Notes: generated by a model not told the origin, from the sequence alone. Numbered from the stretch's first letter, positions 1-5,095 are shown. The stretch is DNA of 5,095 nt from CANJDH01 sp031430015 (GCA_031430015.1 JANPAR010000045.1:1-5095), one strand, 5' to 3'. Numbers and translations: made by a program.

Positions 1-2
1 AT

Positions 3-1001
3 TTCCTCGGCGCCGATTTTGTCGGCATCTGCAAGCTCGAACCCTGGATGGTGTATTCGCACGACGAGATCGAGGGCAAGCCGATTCCGGTGTATCACGA
101 GTACGCGGTGGTGATGCTGATCGACCAGGGCTTCGAGACCATGGAGGGGGCGAGTGGTGACGACTGGATTTCGGCCTCGCAATCAATGCGCGCCTATTTG
201 CGCGGTGCCGAGATCGCCGGCATCATGGCGGCGCACTGCCGGCGCATGGGCTATTCAGCGCGCGCGCATTCGAACGCGCATTCCGAGGTGATCCACAACC
301 CCTGCATCCTGATGGCGGGCCTGGGGGAAGTCAGCCGCATCGGCGACACCATGCTCAATCCCTTCATCGGGCCGCGCTCCAAGAGCGTGGTGTTCACCGC
401 TGATTTGCCGATGGCGGTCGATGCGCCGATTGACTTCAACCTGCAATCGTTTTGCGAGGGTTGCAAAAAATGCGCGCGCGAATGCCCGTGCAATGCGATT
501 CCCTTCGGCCCGAAGGTGATGTTCAACGGCTACGAAATCTGGAAAGCCGATGTCGAGAAATGCACCAAGTACCGCGTCACCAACATGAAAGGCTCCGCCT
601 GCGGGCGCTGCATGAAGATGTGTCCGTGGAACCGTGAAGACACGGTTGAGGCCGAGGCATGGATGGGGCAGGCGATTGCGCACCCCGAGAACGCCAAGGC
701 ACTCTCAGATCAGGACGACCACGACGGCATCGGCGCGCGCAATCCGGTCAAGCGCTGGTGGTTTGATCTCGAAGTGGTCAACGGCGTAGCGGTGCACCCA
801 GTGGCGGGCATCAACGAGCGCGACCTCGATCTCGGGCGTATGCGACTCGGCGACAAACAAAAGCTCGCGATGTTTCCGCCTGCGCTGCAACCCAAGGGTG
901 GCACGACGGTCAATCAGGTGGTGCCGGTTGATCGTGAGGCCGGCCTCATTGCTTATGCCGCTGCCGAGTCAATCCCTGCTGCGCGTGCGCGCAGCCAATG
1001 A
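3..1001 (+). CDS. Reductive dehalogenase (RdhA family), C-terminal part, 5' end outside window
   Basis: The frame is open from the first complete codon (base 3), so the gene begins upstream; 332 residues are visible. Seen: a block AGLGEVSRIG...NPFIGPRSK...TADLPM followed by CEGCKKCARECP (fragment C151, C154, C157, C161) and a second cluster, C187-x12-CGRCMKMCP (C200, C203, C207). This order, a GLGE...TDLPL-like block and then two 4Fe-4S motifs, is typical of corrinoid reductive dehalogenases and distantly of QueG. Y65, K127 and R191 are spaced 62 and 64 residues apart, matching my recollection of Y426/K488/R552 in the catabolic enzyme NpRdhA. Known for the family: reductive removal of halide from aromatic rings with cobalamin and two iron-sulfur clusters. 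About 125 residues follow the second cluster, with no fused flavin/ferredoxin reductase, so electrons must come from another protein. The N-terminus is missing, so export or a Tat signal cannot be judged. The substrate is inferred only broadly (halogenated phenolic). Stop TGA is at 999-1001, 18 bases before the next gene. Confidence 0.85.
   Translation, partial: FLGADFVGICKLEPWMVYSHDEIEGKPIPVYHEYAVVMLIDQGFETMEGASGDDWISASQSMRAYLRGAEIAGIMAAHCRRMGYSARAHSNAHSEVIHNPCILMAGLGEVSRIGDTMLNPFIGPRSKSVVFTADLPMAVDAPIDFNLQSFCEGCKKCARECPCNAIPFGPKVMFNGYEIWKADVEKCTKYRVTNMKGSACGRCMKMCPWNREDTVEAEAWMGQAIAHPENAKALSDQDDHDGIGARNPVKRWWFDLEVVNGVAVHPVAGINERDLDLGRMRLGDKQKLAMFPPALQPKGGTTVNQVVPVDREAGLIAYAAAESIPAARARSQ
453..626 (+). 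other. Two 4Fe-4S cluster motifs of the RdhA-like protein
   Basis: Bases 453-488 encode CxxCxxCxxxCP and bases 561-626 encode C-x12-CxxCxxxCP. The eight cysteines would bind two cubane clusters that pass electrons to the corrinoid. The first motif is a complete bacterial-ferredoxin type. The second has its leading Cys displaced, as is usual in RdhA proteins; the putative catalytic Arg (573-575) lies inside that 12-residue spacer. Confidence 0.85.
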
Positions 1002-1010
1002 TTTTTTCGT

Positions 1011-1014
1011 GAGG
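1011..1014 (+). promoter_or_regulatory. Ribosome binding site of the Bug receptor gene
   Basis: GAGG lies 5 bases before the ATG at 1020 and fixes that start. It sits within the 18-base gap after the dehalogenase stop, too short for a terminator plus promoter, so co-transcription is likely. Confidence 0.7.
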
Positions 1015-1019
1015 TCAAC

Positions 1020-1997
1020 ATGAAGACTGCTCTTGGATTCATCCCCGTCATTCTGTGCTCTGCGCTGGCATGCGCGGCTAATGTCACGCTGGCGCAAGGC
1101 TTCCCCAACAAACCGGTGCGCATCGTCGTGCCGTTCCCGCCCGGCGCGGCGACCGACAACCTGGCGCGCCTGCTCGGGCAAAAGCTCGGTGAAGCCTGGG
1201 GCCAATCGGTGGTGATCGACAACAAGCCCGGCGCCGGCAGCATCGTCGGCGCGCAGAATGTCGCAAGCTCACCGGCCGATGGCTACTCGGTGTTCATGGG
1301 CCATATCGGCACGCATGGCGCCAACCCGGCGCTCTACGCCAAGCTGCCCTATGACCCGGTGAAGGACTTTGCGCCGGTGACCAGCCTGGTGAGCATCCCC
1401 AACGTGCTGGTGGTGCACCCGTCGGTGGCGGTGAACAGCGTCACCGAACTGATCGCACTGGCCAAGGCGCAACCGGGAAAGCTCAACGTTGGCTCCCCCG
1501 GCATCTCCACTTCGGCGCACCTGATCATTTCACTGTTCCGTTCGGTCACCGGCGCCGAGATGACGCATATTCCCTTCAAGGGCGCGGCAGCGGCCACCCA
1601 GGCGATTGTGACCGGCGAAGTGCAGGTGGCGTTCGACACCGTCACCACGCTGATGCCGCAGGCGCGATCCGGCAAGGTCAAGGTGCTGGCGATCACCTCC
1701 AAAGACCGCTCCGCGGCCGCACCCGAGGTGGTGCCGCTGGCCGAGGCCGGCGTGCCCGGCTTTGACGTCTCGACCTGGTTTGCCTTCTTCGTGCCGGCCG
1801 GCACCCCGCGCACGGTGATCGACAAACTCAACGCCGACATCGTGCGCACCATGCAATCAAAAGACGTGGCGGACCGCCTTGCCACCATGGGCATGACCAA
1901 TACCGCCGGGACGCCCGAGCAATTGGCAGCTCATGTCAACAGCGAAATCGCGCGCTGGGGCAAAGTGGTCAAGGAAGCCAACATCAAGATCGAATAA
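1020..1997 (+). CDS. Bug/TctC-family periplasmic solute-binding receptor
   Basis: A 325-residue protein of usual family length. Residues 1-25 form a Sec signal peptide (charged MK, hydrophobic core, likely cleavage after A25). The mature part starts with the family signature FPNKPVRIVVPFPPGAATDNLAR, then VIDNKPGAGSIVGA, ASSPADGY, LPYDPVKDFAPVT, HIPFKGAAAA and a GTP...V..LNADIVR C-terminal segment. The usual PFPPGG is PFPPGA here. Bug proteins bind small carboxylates or aromatic acids in the periplasm and serve the TctAB tripartite transporter or act as orphan receptors; no tctA/tctB is visible. The ATG at 1020 is supported by GAGG and by the signal peptide. Lying between two dehalogenase genes, it probably captures the halogenated substrate, which is inference. 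From memory, a TctC-type gene also accompanies the aerobic dehalogenase gene bhbA of Comamonas. The family is certain; the ligand is unknown. Confidence 0.93.
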   Translation: MKTALGFIPVILCSALACAANVTLAQGFPNKPVRIVVPFPPGAATDNLARLLGQKLGEAWGQSVVIDNKPGAGSIVGAQNVASSPADGYSVFMGHIGTHGANPALYAKLPYDPVKDFAPVTSLVSIPNVLVVHPSVAVNSVTELIALAKAQPGKLNVGSPGISTSAHLIISLFRSVTGAEMTHIPFKGAAAATQAIVTGEVQVAFDTVTTLMPQARSGKVKVLAITSKDRSAAAPEVVPLAEAGVPGFDVSTWFAFFVPAGTPRTVIDKLNADIVRTMQSKDVADRLATMGMTNTAGTPEQLAAHVNSEIARWGKVVKEANIKIE

Positions 1998-2012
1998 GTC
2001 GCACGCCGGCGC

Positions 2013-2048
2013 AACGCGGACCAAAACGCGGAGCGCAACCCGGACCAA
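2013..2048 (+). repeat. Three tandem 12-base units upstream of the IYD-like gene
   Basis: The units are AACGCGGACCAA (2013-2024), AACGCGGAGCGC (2025-2036) and AACCCGGACCAA (2037-2048). Seen at a 24-base period, GCGCAACGCGGACCAA (2009-2024) recurs at 2033-2048 with one mismatch. The array fills most of the gap between the receptor stop and the ribosome binding site at 2051. It could be a protein-binding array, an mRNA leader element, or replication slippage without function. Confidence 0.6.
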
Positions 2049-2050
2049 CC

Positions 2051-2057
2051 GAGAGGA
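2051..2057 (+). promoter_or_regulatory. Ribosome binding site of the IYD-like gene
   Basis: GAGAGGA ends 10 bases before the ATG at 2068, slightly long but workable spacing. It selects this start over the in-frame ATG at 1933, which lies inside the receptor gene. Confidence 0.6.
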
Positions 2058-2067
2058 CACCTGCGTC

Positions 2068-2745
2068 ATGCCAGCCGCCGCCCCAGCGCCGTTTATCCCG
2101 CTCACCACCTACCGTGAATACCCGCAGGGGGAAATGCTCGAACGCGCGCACGCCTTCAACGCGGATATACAACGCCGCCGCACCGTGCGTGAATTCTCTG
2201 ACCGCGCCGTGCCGCGCGAGATCATCGAACAATGCCTGCTCGCGGCCGGCAGCGCACCGTCAGGCGCAGCGCTGCAACCATGGCAGTTTGTGGTCATCAC
2301 TGACCCCGCGCTCAAGCACACGATCCGTGTCGAGGCGGAGAAAGAAGAAGAGACCTTCTACAACGGCCGCGCGCCGCAGGAGTGGCTTGATGCGCTTGCA
2401 CCGCTCGGCACCGATGCAAGCAAACCCTTCCTCGACATTGCGCCCTATCTGATCGCGATATTCGAGAAGACCCATTCACACCTTGAAGATGGCCGCCGCG
2501 TGAAAAATTATTACGTCAGTCAATCGACCGGCATCGCCTGCGGCATGCTGATCACGGCGCTGCATCACGCAGGCCTCGCGACCCTCACGCACACACCGAG
2601 CCCGATGGCCTTCCTCAACAAGATATTGAAGCGGCCCAAGGAAGAGCGCCCGTTTTTGCTGTTGGTAGCGGGCTACCCGGCTGACGGTGTGCAGGTGCCG
2701 GACATCCGCCGCAAACCGCTGGCGCAGATTGCGGCGTTTCTTTGA
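2068..2745 (+). CDS. Iodotyrosine deiodinase-like FMN reductive dehalogenase (nitroreductase superfamily)
   Basis: A 225-residue protein. Seen: RRRTVREFSDRAVP (36-49, N-terminal FMN phosphate-binding Arg region), APSGAALQPWQFVVITDP (63-80), EEETFY (93-98), K119, YY..S..IACGMLITALHHAGL (148-170), LTHTPSPM (173-180) and GYPADGVQVPD..RKPL near the end. Compared with human IYD from memory, the substrate-clamping Glu157/Tyr161/Lys182 fall on E94/Y98/K119, and Thr239 near flavin N5 on T176, with no gap across this region. Known for IYD: reductive dehalogenation of iodo-, bromo- and chlorotyrosine using FMN; bacterial homologues also accept halophenols. No signal peptide or membrane segment is seen, so it is probably a cytosolic homodimer. 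It follows the receptor gene by 70 bases on the same strand and is probably in the same operon. A general nitroreductase is the alternative, but the intact clamp argues for dehalogenation. Confidence 0.85.
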   Translation: MPAAAPAPFIPLTTYREYPQGEMLERAHAFNADIQRRRTVREFSDRAVPREIIEQCLLAAGSAPSGAALQPWQFVVITDPALKHTIRVEAEKEEETFYNGRAPQEWLDALAPLGTDASKPFLDIAPYLIAIFEKTHSHLEDGRRVKNYYVSQSTGIACGMLITALHHAGLATLTHTPSPMAFLNKILKRPKEERPFLLLVAGYPADGVQVPDIRRKPLAQIAAFL

Positions 2746-2748
2746 TCA
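2743..2748. other. TGATCA palindrome formed by two convergent stop codons
   Basis: TGA at 2743-2745 ends the + strand IYD-like gene, and TCA at 2746-2748 is the complement of the TGA ending the - strand M14-like gene. The genes abut tail-to-tail with no base between, so any terminator of either one must lie inside the other's coding sequence. Confidence 0.95.
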
Positions 2749-3705
2749 GGGCTTGACCGCGCGCGCGAGACGATCGAGCGCGAGCAGATGCACGCCGACG
2801 CGCTTCTCGATATCGAGTTCACGCGGCGATTGAATGTTGTAGACCTGCGGTACGCCATTGCGCCGCGCGTAGAGGCTGAGGCCGGGGCGCGCAGTGTTGA
2901 TCGCATCCTTGTCGAGACGGTGGAATACCGCCTCGGGCGCGCCCTTGCGCAACGGCAAGCCGCGCGCGGCAACGTCGCGGGTGATTGATTTGGCCACCGA
3001 CAAATCGGCGTTGTCAAAGGTGATGACATGGAACGGCTGCTTGGTGCTGTCCCCGTGCAGGTCAGCGAGCACCGTGCAGCGCTCAGTGCGCAACAGCGCC
3101 TTGACCATTTCGCCCTCAGCGCTGGGGGTGCCAACAAAGGTGCGGCTGATGTCGTGATTGCTGCTGTTGCGGCGCAGGTCACGCGCCCAGCCCCAGGGGT
3201 TGACCAGTGGCACGATAGTGATGTTGAGGCCGGGGTAAAGCTTGCGGTCTTTGACCAGCGACTCGGCAAAGCGCAACGCCGCCTCCACAGCAGCCGGCTC
3301 GTTGCCATGCACACCGCTAAAGACGCACAGACGCGGCCCGCCATTGATTGTGCGCCGCAGTGCCAGCACCGGCAGCCACGCGCCGTCCACTTCCACGCGG
3401 CCGATCTGGCTCACCGGCAGGCCAGCCGCATTGATGCGCACTTGCAGCGAGGCCAGATCGCGCACCACGGTATAGCGCTTCCAGTGAATGATCCACGAGT
3501 CGGACCGGCGCGCCGCGTAGTAGGCGGCGATCAACAGAAGCGTGATGAGGATCACGCCGCAGTAGGCCCAGGCGCGTTTCCGGGCCGAGCCCGGCAGCGT
3601 GTGCGCAGTTACGTCGCCAGACGCATGGCGCTGCGGGGCGCCTTGCCCATGGGCGCCGGACGGCTCATGAGAGTTCTGTTGCCCGGAAGGTATCTGGTCA
3701 GTCAT
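2746..3705 (-). CDS. Membrane-anchored M14-like zinc hydrolase (carboxypeptidase / aspartoacylase type)
   Basis: A 319-residue protein from the ATG at 3705-3703; a TTG lies just before it at 3708. Residues 1-42 are polar and low-complexity, RKR precedes one membrane segment (about 45-65), and the catalytic domain follows. By the positive-inside rule this domain should be periplasmic. Seen: SGVHGNEPAA with H133 and E136 as zinc ligands, VPLVNPWGWARD (N169, P170, G172), NHDISRTF (N183, R188, substrate carboxylate region) and ADLHGD with H217 as third zinc ligand. Known M14 relatives trim peptides or N-acyl amino acids; the substrate is unknown here. Oddity: where the family usually has the catalytic Glu (GxPxxTxE), this protein reads GVPQVYNIQSP, giving Gln292, so activity is uncertain; E296 is a nearby alternative. 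No strong ribosome binding site is seen. It converges on the IYD-like gene and is divergent from the lipoprotein gene, so it is probably a separate unit. Confidence 0.8.
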   Translation of the reverse strand: MTDQIPSGQQNSHEPSGAHGQGAPQRHASGDVTAHTLPGSARKRAWAYCGVILITLLLIAAYYAARRSDSWIIHWKRYTVVRDLASLQVRINAAGLPVSQIGRVEVDGAWLPVLALRRTINGGPRLCVFSGVHGNEPAAVEAALRFAESLVKDRKLYPGLNITIVPLVNPWGWARDLRRNSSNHDISRTFVGTPSAEGEMVKALLRTERCTVLADLHGDSTKQPFHVITFDNADLSVAKSITRDVAARGLPLRKGAPEAVFHRLDKDAINTARPGLSLYARRNGVPQVYNIQSPRELDIEKRVGVHLLALDRLARAVKP

Positions 3706-3743
3706 CAAATCGGGACTTTCGCTGGTACGGAACAGAGCGGAGG

Positions 3744-3749
3744 ATTGTA
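3744..3749 (-). promoter_or_regulatory. Possible -10 element for the M14-like gene
   Basis: Read on the - strand the sequence is TACAAT, a near-consensus sigma-70 -10, ending 38 bases before the ATG. No convincing -35 hexamer lies 16-18 bases upstream (the expected place reads GTGCC-like), so the call is weak. Confidence 0.35.
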
Positions 3750-3792
3750 GTCAATCGGCAAGTTGCGGCACCGGAGCCATTGCCTTCACAAC

Positions 3793-3806
3793 AAGCGGCG
3801 CCGCTT
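3793..3806. repeat. 14-base perfect palindrome in the divergent intergenic region
   Basis: AAGCGGCGCCGCTT equals its own reverse complement. It lies between the divergent M14-like and lipoprotein genes, 38 bases before the lipoprotein ATG, a fitting place for a dimeric regulator's operator. A 14-base palindrome can also arise by chance in GC-rich DNA. Confidence 0.4.
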
Positions 3807-3844
3807 CCCGTCGATGCGCACCGAATGTGGCAGACTATGGGTTC

Positions 3845-4252
3845 ATGCTCAAGCACTCCTGCGCCCTCACCAGCTCGCTAGGCACAGCGCTGCTGCTCGC
3901 CGGCTGCACGGTGATCTCCAACGTGCCCGTCACGGGCGGGCAGCTCACCGTGTTCCGCGCCGGCGCTGACGCACAACCGGCGCCGCAAACACCGGTCGCG
4001 CTCGGCGCGGTGCAGCGACAGTTCATCGAAGAATGGCTGGCCGAGCGCCGCTCGGGTTGGTCGGCGCGCTACGCGCCCACGCTGATCCCCGAGTGGTGCC
4101 TGCGGCTTGACGCGCCGCAGGACAAGACGGTCTCGCTGTGCCGCTATGGCGCCACGGTGGTGCTGCGCGGCTTCGGCCCCGAATTGGAGCGCAAACTGAC
4201 CAGCGATGACGAAGCGCAGTTTGCGCGCGCGCTGGAGGGGATCCGTGGCTAG
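3845..4252 (+). CDS. Small predicted outer-membrane-type lipoprotein, function unknown
   Basis: A 135-residue protein. The ATG at 3845 is preferred over the in-frame ATG at 3827 because it gives a compact lipoprotein signal: K3, a hydrophobic stretch, and lipobox LLAGC with Cys21 as the lipidated residue (codon 3905-3907). The mature protein begins CTVISNVPV; residue +2 is Thr, not Asp, so sorting to the outer membrane is expected. No family is recognised. Two further cysteines lie in EWCLRLDAP and VSLCRYG, close enough for a disulfide in the periplasm. The C-terminal third is charged and probably helical. No clear ribosome binding site precedes the start. The stop TAG (4250-4252) overlaps the next gene's GTG, so the two are likely made together. 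Confidence 0.75.
   Translation: MLKHSCALTSSLGTALLLAGCTVISNVPVTGGQLTVFRAGADAQPAPQTPVALGAVQRQFIEEWLAERRSGWSARYAPTLIPEWCLRLDAPQDKTVSLCRYGATVVLRGFGPELERKLTSDDEAQFARALEGIRG
4234..4240 (+). promoter_or_regulatory. Strong ribosome binding site inside the lipoprotein gene end
   Basis: GGAGGGG, containing the full GGAGG core at 4234-4238, stands 6 bases before GTG 4245 and decides the start of the downstream small gene. Its location within upstream coding sequence is typical of translationally coupled pairs. Confidence 0.75.
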
Positions 4253-4571
4253 TGCCGGCACGCCACCGGTAGCAGCGCGCGTGGCCGCTGCGGCAGAGGC
4301 GGCGTTTGCCGCTGAGGATGTCGACGCAGCGCTCGCTGCGCTGGCGCGCTACGAGACAGAACTATGGGGGCCGGAGATCACGCGCGTGCAACTTGCCATA
4401 GTCGAGTTGAGCGCAGGGAATCTGGACAGTCTGGCGCGCTGGCTGCGTGATGCCGAGGCGGATTACCGCGACGTTCTTGCAGCGCACGCGCAAGGAGCCG
4501 TGCCGCAGGCCGAAGGTGGGGCTATGCAGGAGGCGGCGCGCGCACTGATTGCAAGGTGGGGCAAGGCCTAG
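4245..4571 (+). CDS. Small alanine-rich helical protein, function unknown
   Basis: A 108-residue protein from GTG 4245, chosen over the in-frame ATG at 4206 because of the strong GGAGG and the typical 8-base overlap with the lipoprotein stop. There is no signal peptide or membrane segment, so it is probably cytosolic. It is rich in Ala, Glu, Leu and Arg, and consists of several predicted helices (AAEAAFAAEDVDAALAALARY; RVQLAIVELS; SLARWLRDAEADYRDVLAAH; AARALIARWGKA), somewhat like a helical-repeat or four-helix protein. No cysteine and no known motif is seen. I do not recognise the family. Coupling to the lipoprotein suggests a shared process, although the two are predicted to sit in different compartments. 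Confidence 0.7.
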   Translation: MASAGTPPVAARVAAAAEAAFAAEDVDAALAALARYETELWGPEITRVQLAIVELSAGNLDSLARWLRDAEADYRDVLAAHAQGAVPQAEGGAMQEAARALIARWGKA

Positions 4572-4579
4572 TTGGTGCC

Positions 4580-4597
4580 AGCGGCGTGGCCGGCGCT
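4580..4597 (+). terminator. Weak hairpin, possible terminator
   Basis: AGCGGCG and CGGCGCT can form a 7-base-pair stem with one G-G mismatch around a TGGC loop, followed only by TTTG-like bases rather than a U-tract. It starts 9 bases after the stop of the small helical protein gene. Confidence 0.3.
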
Positions 4598-4602
4598 TTG
4601 CG

Positions 4603-4608
4603 TATAGT
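4603..4608 (+). promoter_or_regulatory. Possible -10 element upstream of the ModA-like gene
   Basis: TATAGT matches the sigma-70 -10 in five of six positions and lies 82 bases before the ATG at 4691. No good -35 is found at standard spacing. Confidence 0.3.
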
Positions 4609-4690
4609 GCGCGTTGCGGTCACCTTCCACGCAATGCTTGGATCACTCATTCACCCTCAACAGTCTGATTTCCCCTACGAGGTTTGCACC

Positions 4691-5095
4691 ATGTCACCGC
4701 TTCAACTGCGCTTGTCCCGCTTGCATCGTTCACCTAACCTGGCCCGCCTCTGGCGCGTCGTTACACTGGGTGCGCTCGCGTTCGCCGCATCTGCCGCTCA
4801 TGCTGATCAGATCAAGGTGCTCACCACCGGTGCGTTCAAACAAGTGGTGCTAGCCTTCGTGCCGCAGTTTGAAGCGCAGACCGGGCATAAAGTGACAGTG
4901 GAAAACGACACTGCCGGCGCGCTGGTGAAACGCCTTGATGGCGGGGAGACGTTTGATGTGCTGGTGCTCACGCCCGGGCCCTTGAAGCAGTACGCCGACA
5001 AGGGGCGCGTGATACCGGCCAGCCAGACCACACTGGCGCGCGTCGGCATTGGCATTGCAGTCAAGAACGGCGCGCCACTGCCCGAGGTGAAAACG
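4691..5095 (+). CDS. ModA-like periplasmic substrate-binding protein, 3' end outside window
   Basis: The first 135 residues are visible and the frame stays open to the right edge. ATG 4691 has ACGAGG (4677-4682) 8 bases upstream. A signal peptide with a long basic n-region (residues 1-22), a hydrophobic core (23-35) and cleavage after AHA38 is seen. The mature part begins DQIKVLTTGAFKQVVLAFVPQFEAQTG, continues with TVENDTAGALVKRL..GETFDVLVLTP and then LARVGIGIAVKNGAPLP. This is the first lobe of the type 2 periplasmic-binding fold of the ModA/extracellular solute-binding group. The resemblance is to the many ModA-like proteins found without modBC, so molybdate is not a safe ligand assignment. 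Other ABC-transporter genes, if present, lie beyond the window. The gene is on the same strand as the lipoprotein pair but 119 bases away, probably with its own promoter. Confidence 0.8.
   Translation, partial: MSPLQLRLSRLHRSPNLARLWRVVTLGALAFAASAAHADQIKVLTTGAFKQVVLAFVPQFEAQTGHKVTVENDTAGALVKRLDGGETFDVLVLTPGPLKQYADKGRVIPASQTTLARVGIGIAVKNGAPLPEVKT

Noticed and set aside
263..283. CGCGCATTC repeated twice, 12 bases apart
   Set aside because: It lies inside the dehalogenase coding sequence and reflects similar residues (AHSNAHS) with the same codons; no sign of a regulatory role.
1349..1900. 183-codon open frame on the - strand within the Bug receptor gene
   Set aside because: It is a shadow of a well-conserved receptor frame, with no ribosome binding site or recognisable domain.
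1933..2067. Upstream in-frame ATG at 1933 extending the IYD-like protein by 45 residues
   Set aside because: The extension overlaps the receptor gene and encodes a basic Thr/Arg/Ser-rich stretch partly made by the 12-base repeat. ATG 2068 has a ribosome binding site and gives the usual IYD-core length.
3706..3708. TTG start for the M14-like gene
   Set aside because: The adjacent ATG (3705-3703) is more likely and changes only one residue.
3028..3750. 240-codon open frame on the + strand opposite the M14-like gene
   Set aside because: It is antisense to a frame with clear M14 zinc motifs, signal anchor and family-like length; its own translation shows no domain and is rich in Arg, Ala, His and Gln, as expected of GC-rich shadows.
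3827..3844. Earlier in-frame ATG for the lipoprotein gene
   Set aside because: It would add an acidic, aromatic MADYGF stretch before the signal peptide; ATG 3845 gives a standard lipoprotein n-region.
4614..4853. 79-codon open frame overlapping the start of the ModA-like gene
   Set aside because: It is out of frame with the ModA-like protein, which has a signal peptide, ribosome binding site and family motifs.
1..5095. CRISPR arrays, tRNA or rRNA genes, insertion sequences, integration sites
   Set aside because: No regularly spaced repeats, RNA-gene sequences, transposase-like proteins or paired terminal inverted repeats were seen on either strand.

Overview
The window is GC-rich, and its GC-ending codon use and gene content point to a betaproteobacterium, most likely Burkholderiales. 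The strongest clue is a Bug/TctC-type periplasmic receptor, a family greatly expanded in that order. This assignment is inferred from gene content; there is no rRNA or other phylogenetic marker here. No stretch longer than about 140 bases lacks a gene.

Left part (1-2745, + strand): a probable dehalogenation operon of three genes. (1) The C-terminal 332 residues of a corrinoid/iron-sulfur reductive dehalogenase of the RdhA family, carrying two 4Fe-4S motifs and a Tyr-Lys-Arg set at the spacing I remember for the NpRdhA catalytic residues. (2) A secreted Bug/TctC-type solute receptor, 18 bases downstream. (3) After a 70-base gap holding a short 12-base tandem repeat, a flavoprotein of the nitroreductase superfamily that resembles iodotyrosine deiodinase (IYD), including the Glu-Tyr-Lys substrate clamp. 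Two mechanistically unrelated reductive dehalogenases, one cobalamin-dependent and one FMN-dependent, thus flank a candidate substrate receptor. I infer capture and reductive dehalogenation of a halogenated phenolic or aromatic acid. This is the main point of interest.

Middle (2746-3705, - strand): a membrane-anchored M14-like (carboxypeptidase / aspartoacylase-type) zinc hydrolase. It converges tail-to-tail on the IYD-like gene with no intergenic base; the two stop codons together form TGATCA. It is probably not part of the dehalogenation unit.

Right part (3706-5095): a divergent intergenic region with a 14-base perfect palindrome is followed on the + strand by a small lipoprotein gene. An 8-base overlap joins it to a small helical protein gene with its own strong ribosome binding site; neither product is recognised. 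After a 119-base gap with a weak hairpin, the start of a ModA-like periplasmic substrate-binding protein runs off the right edge.
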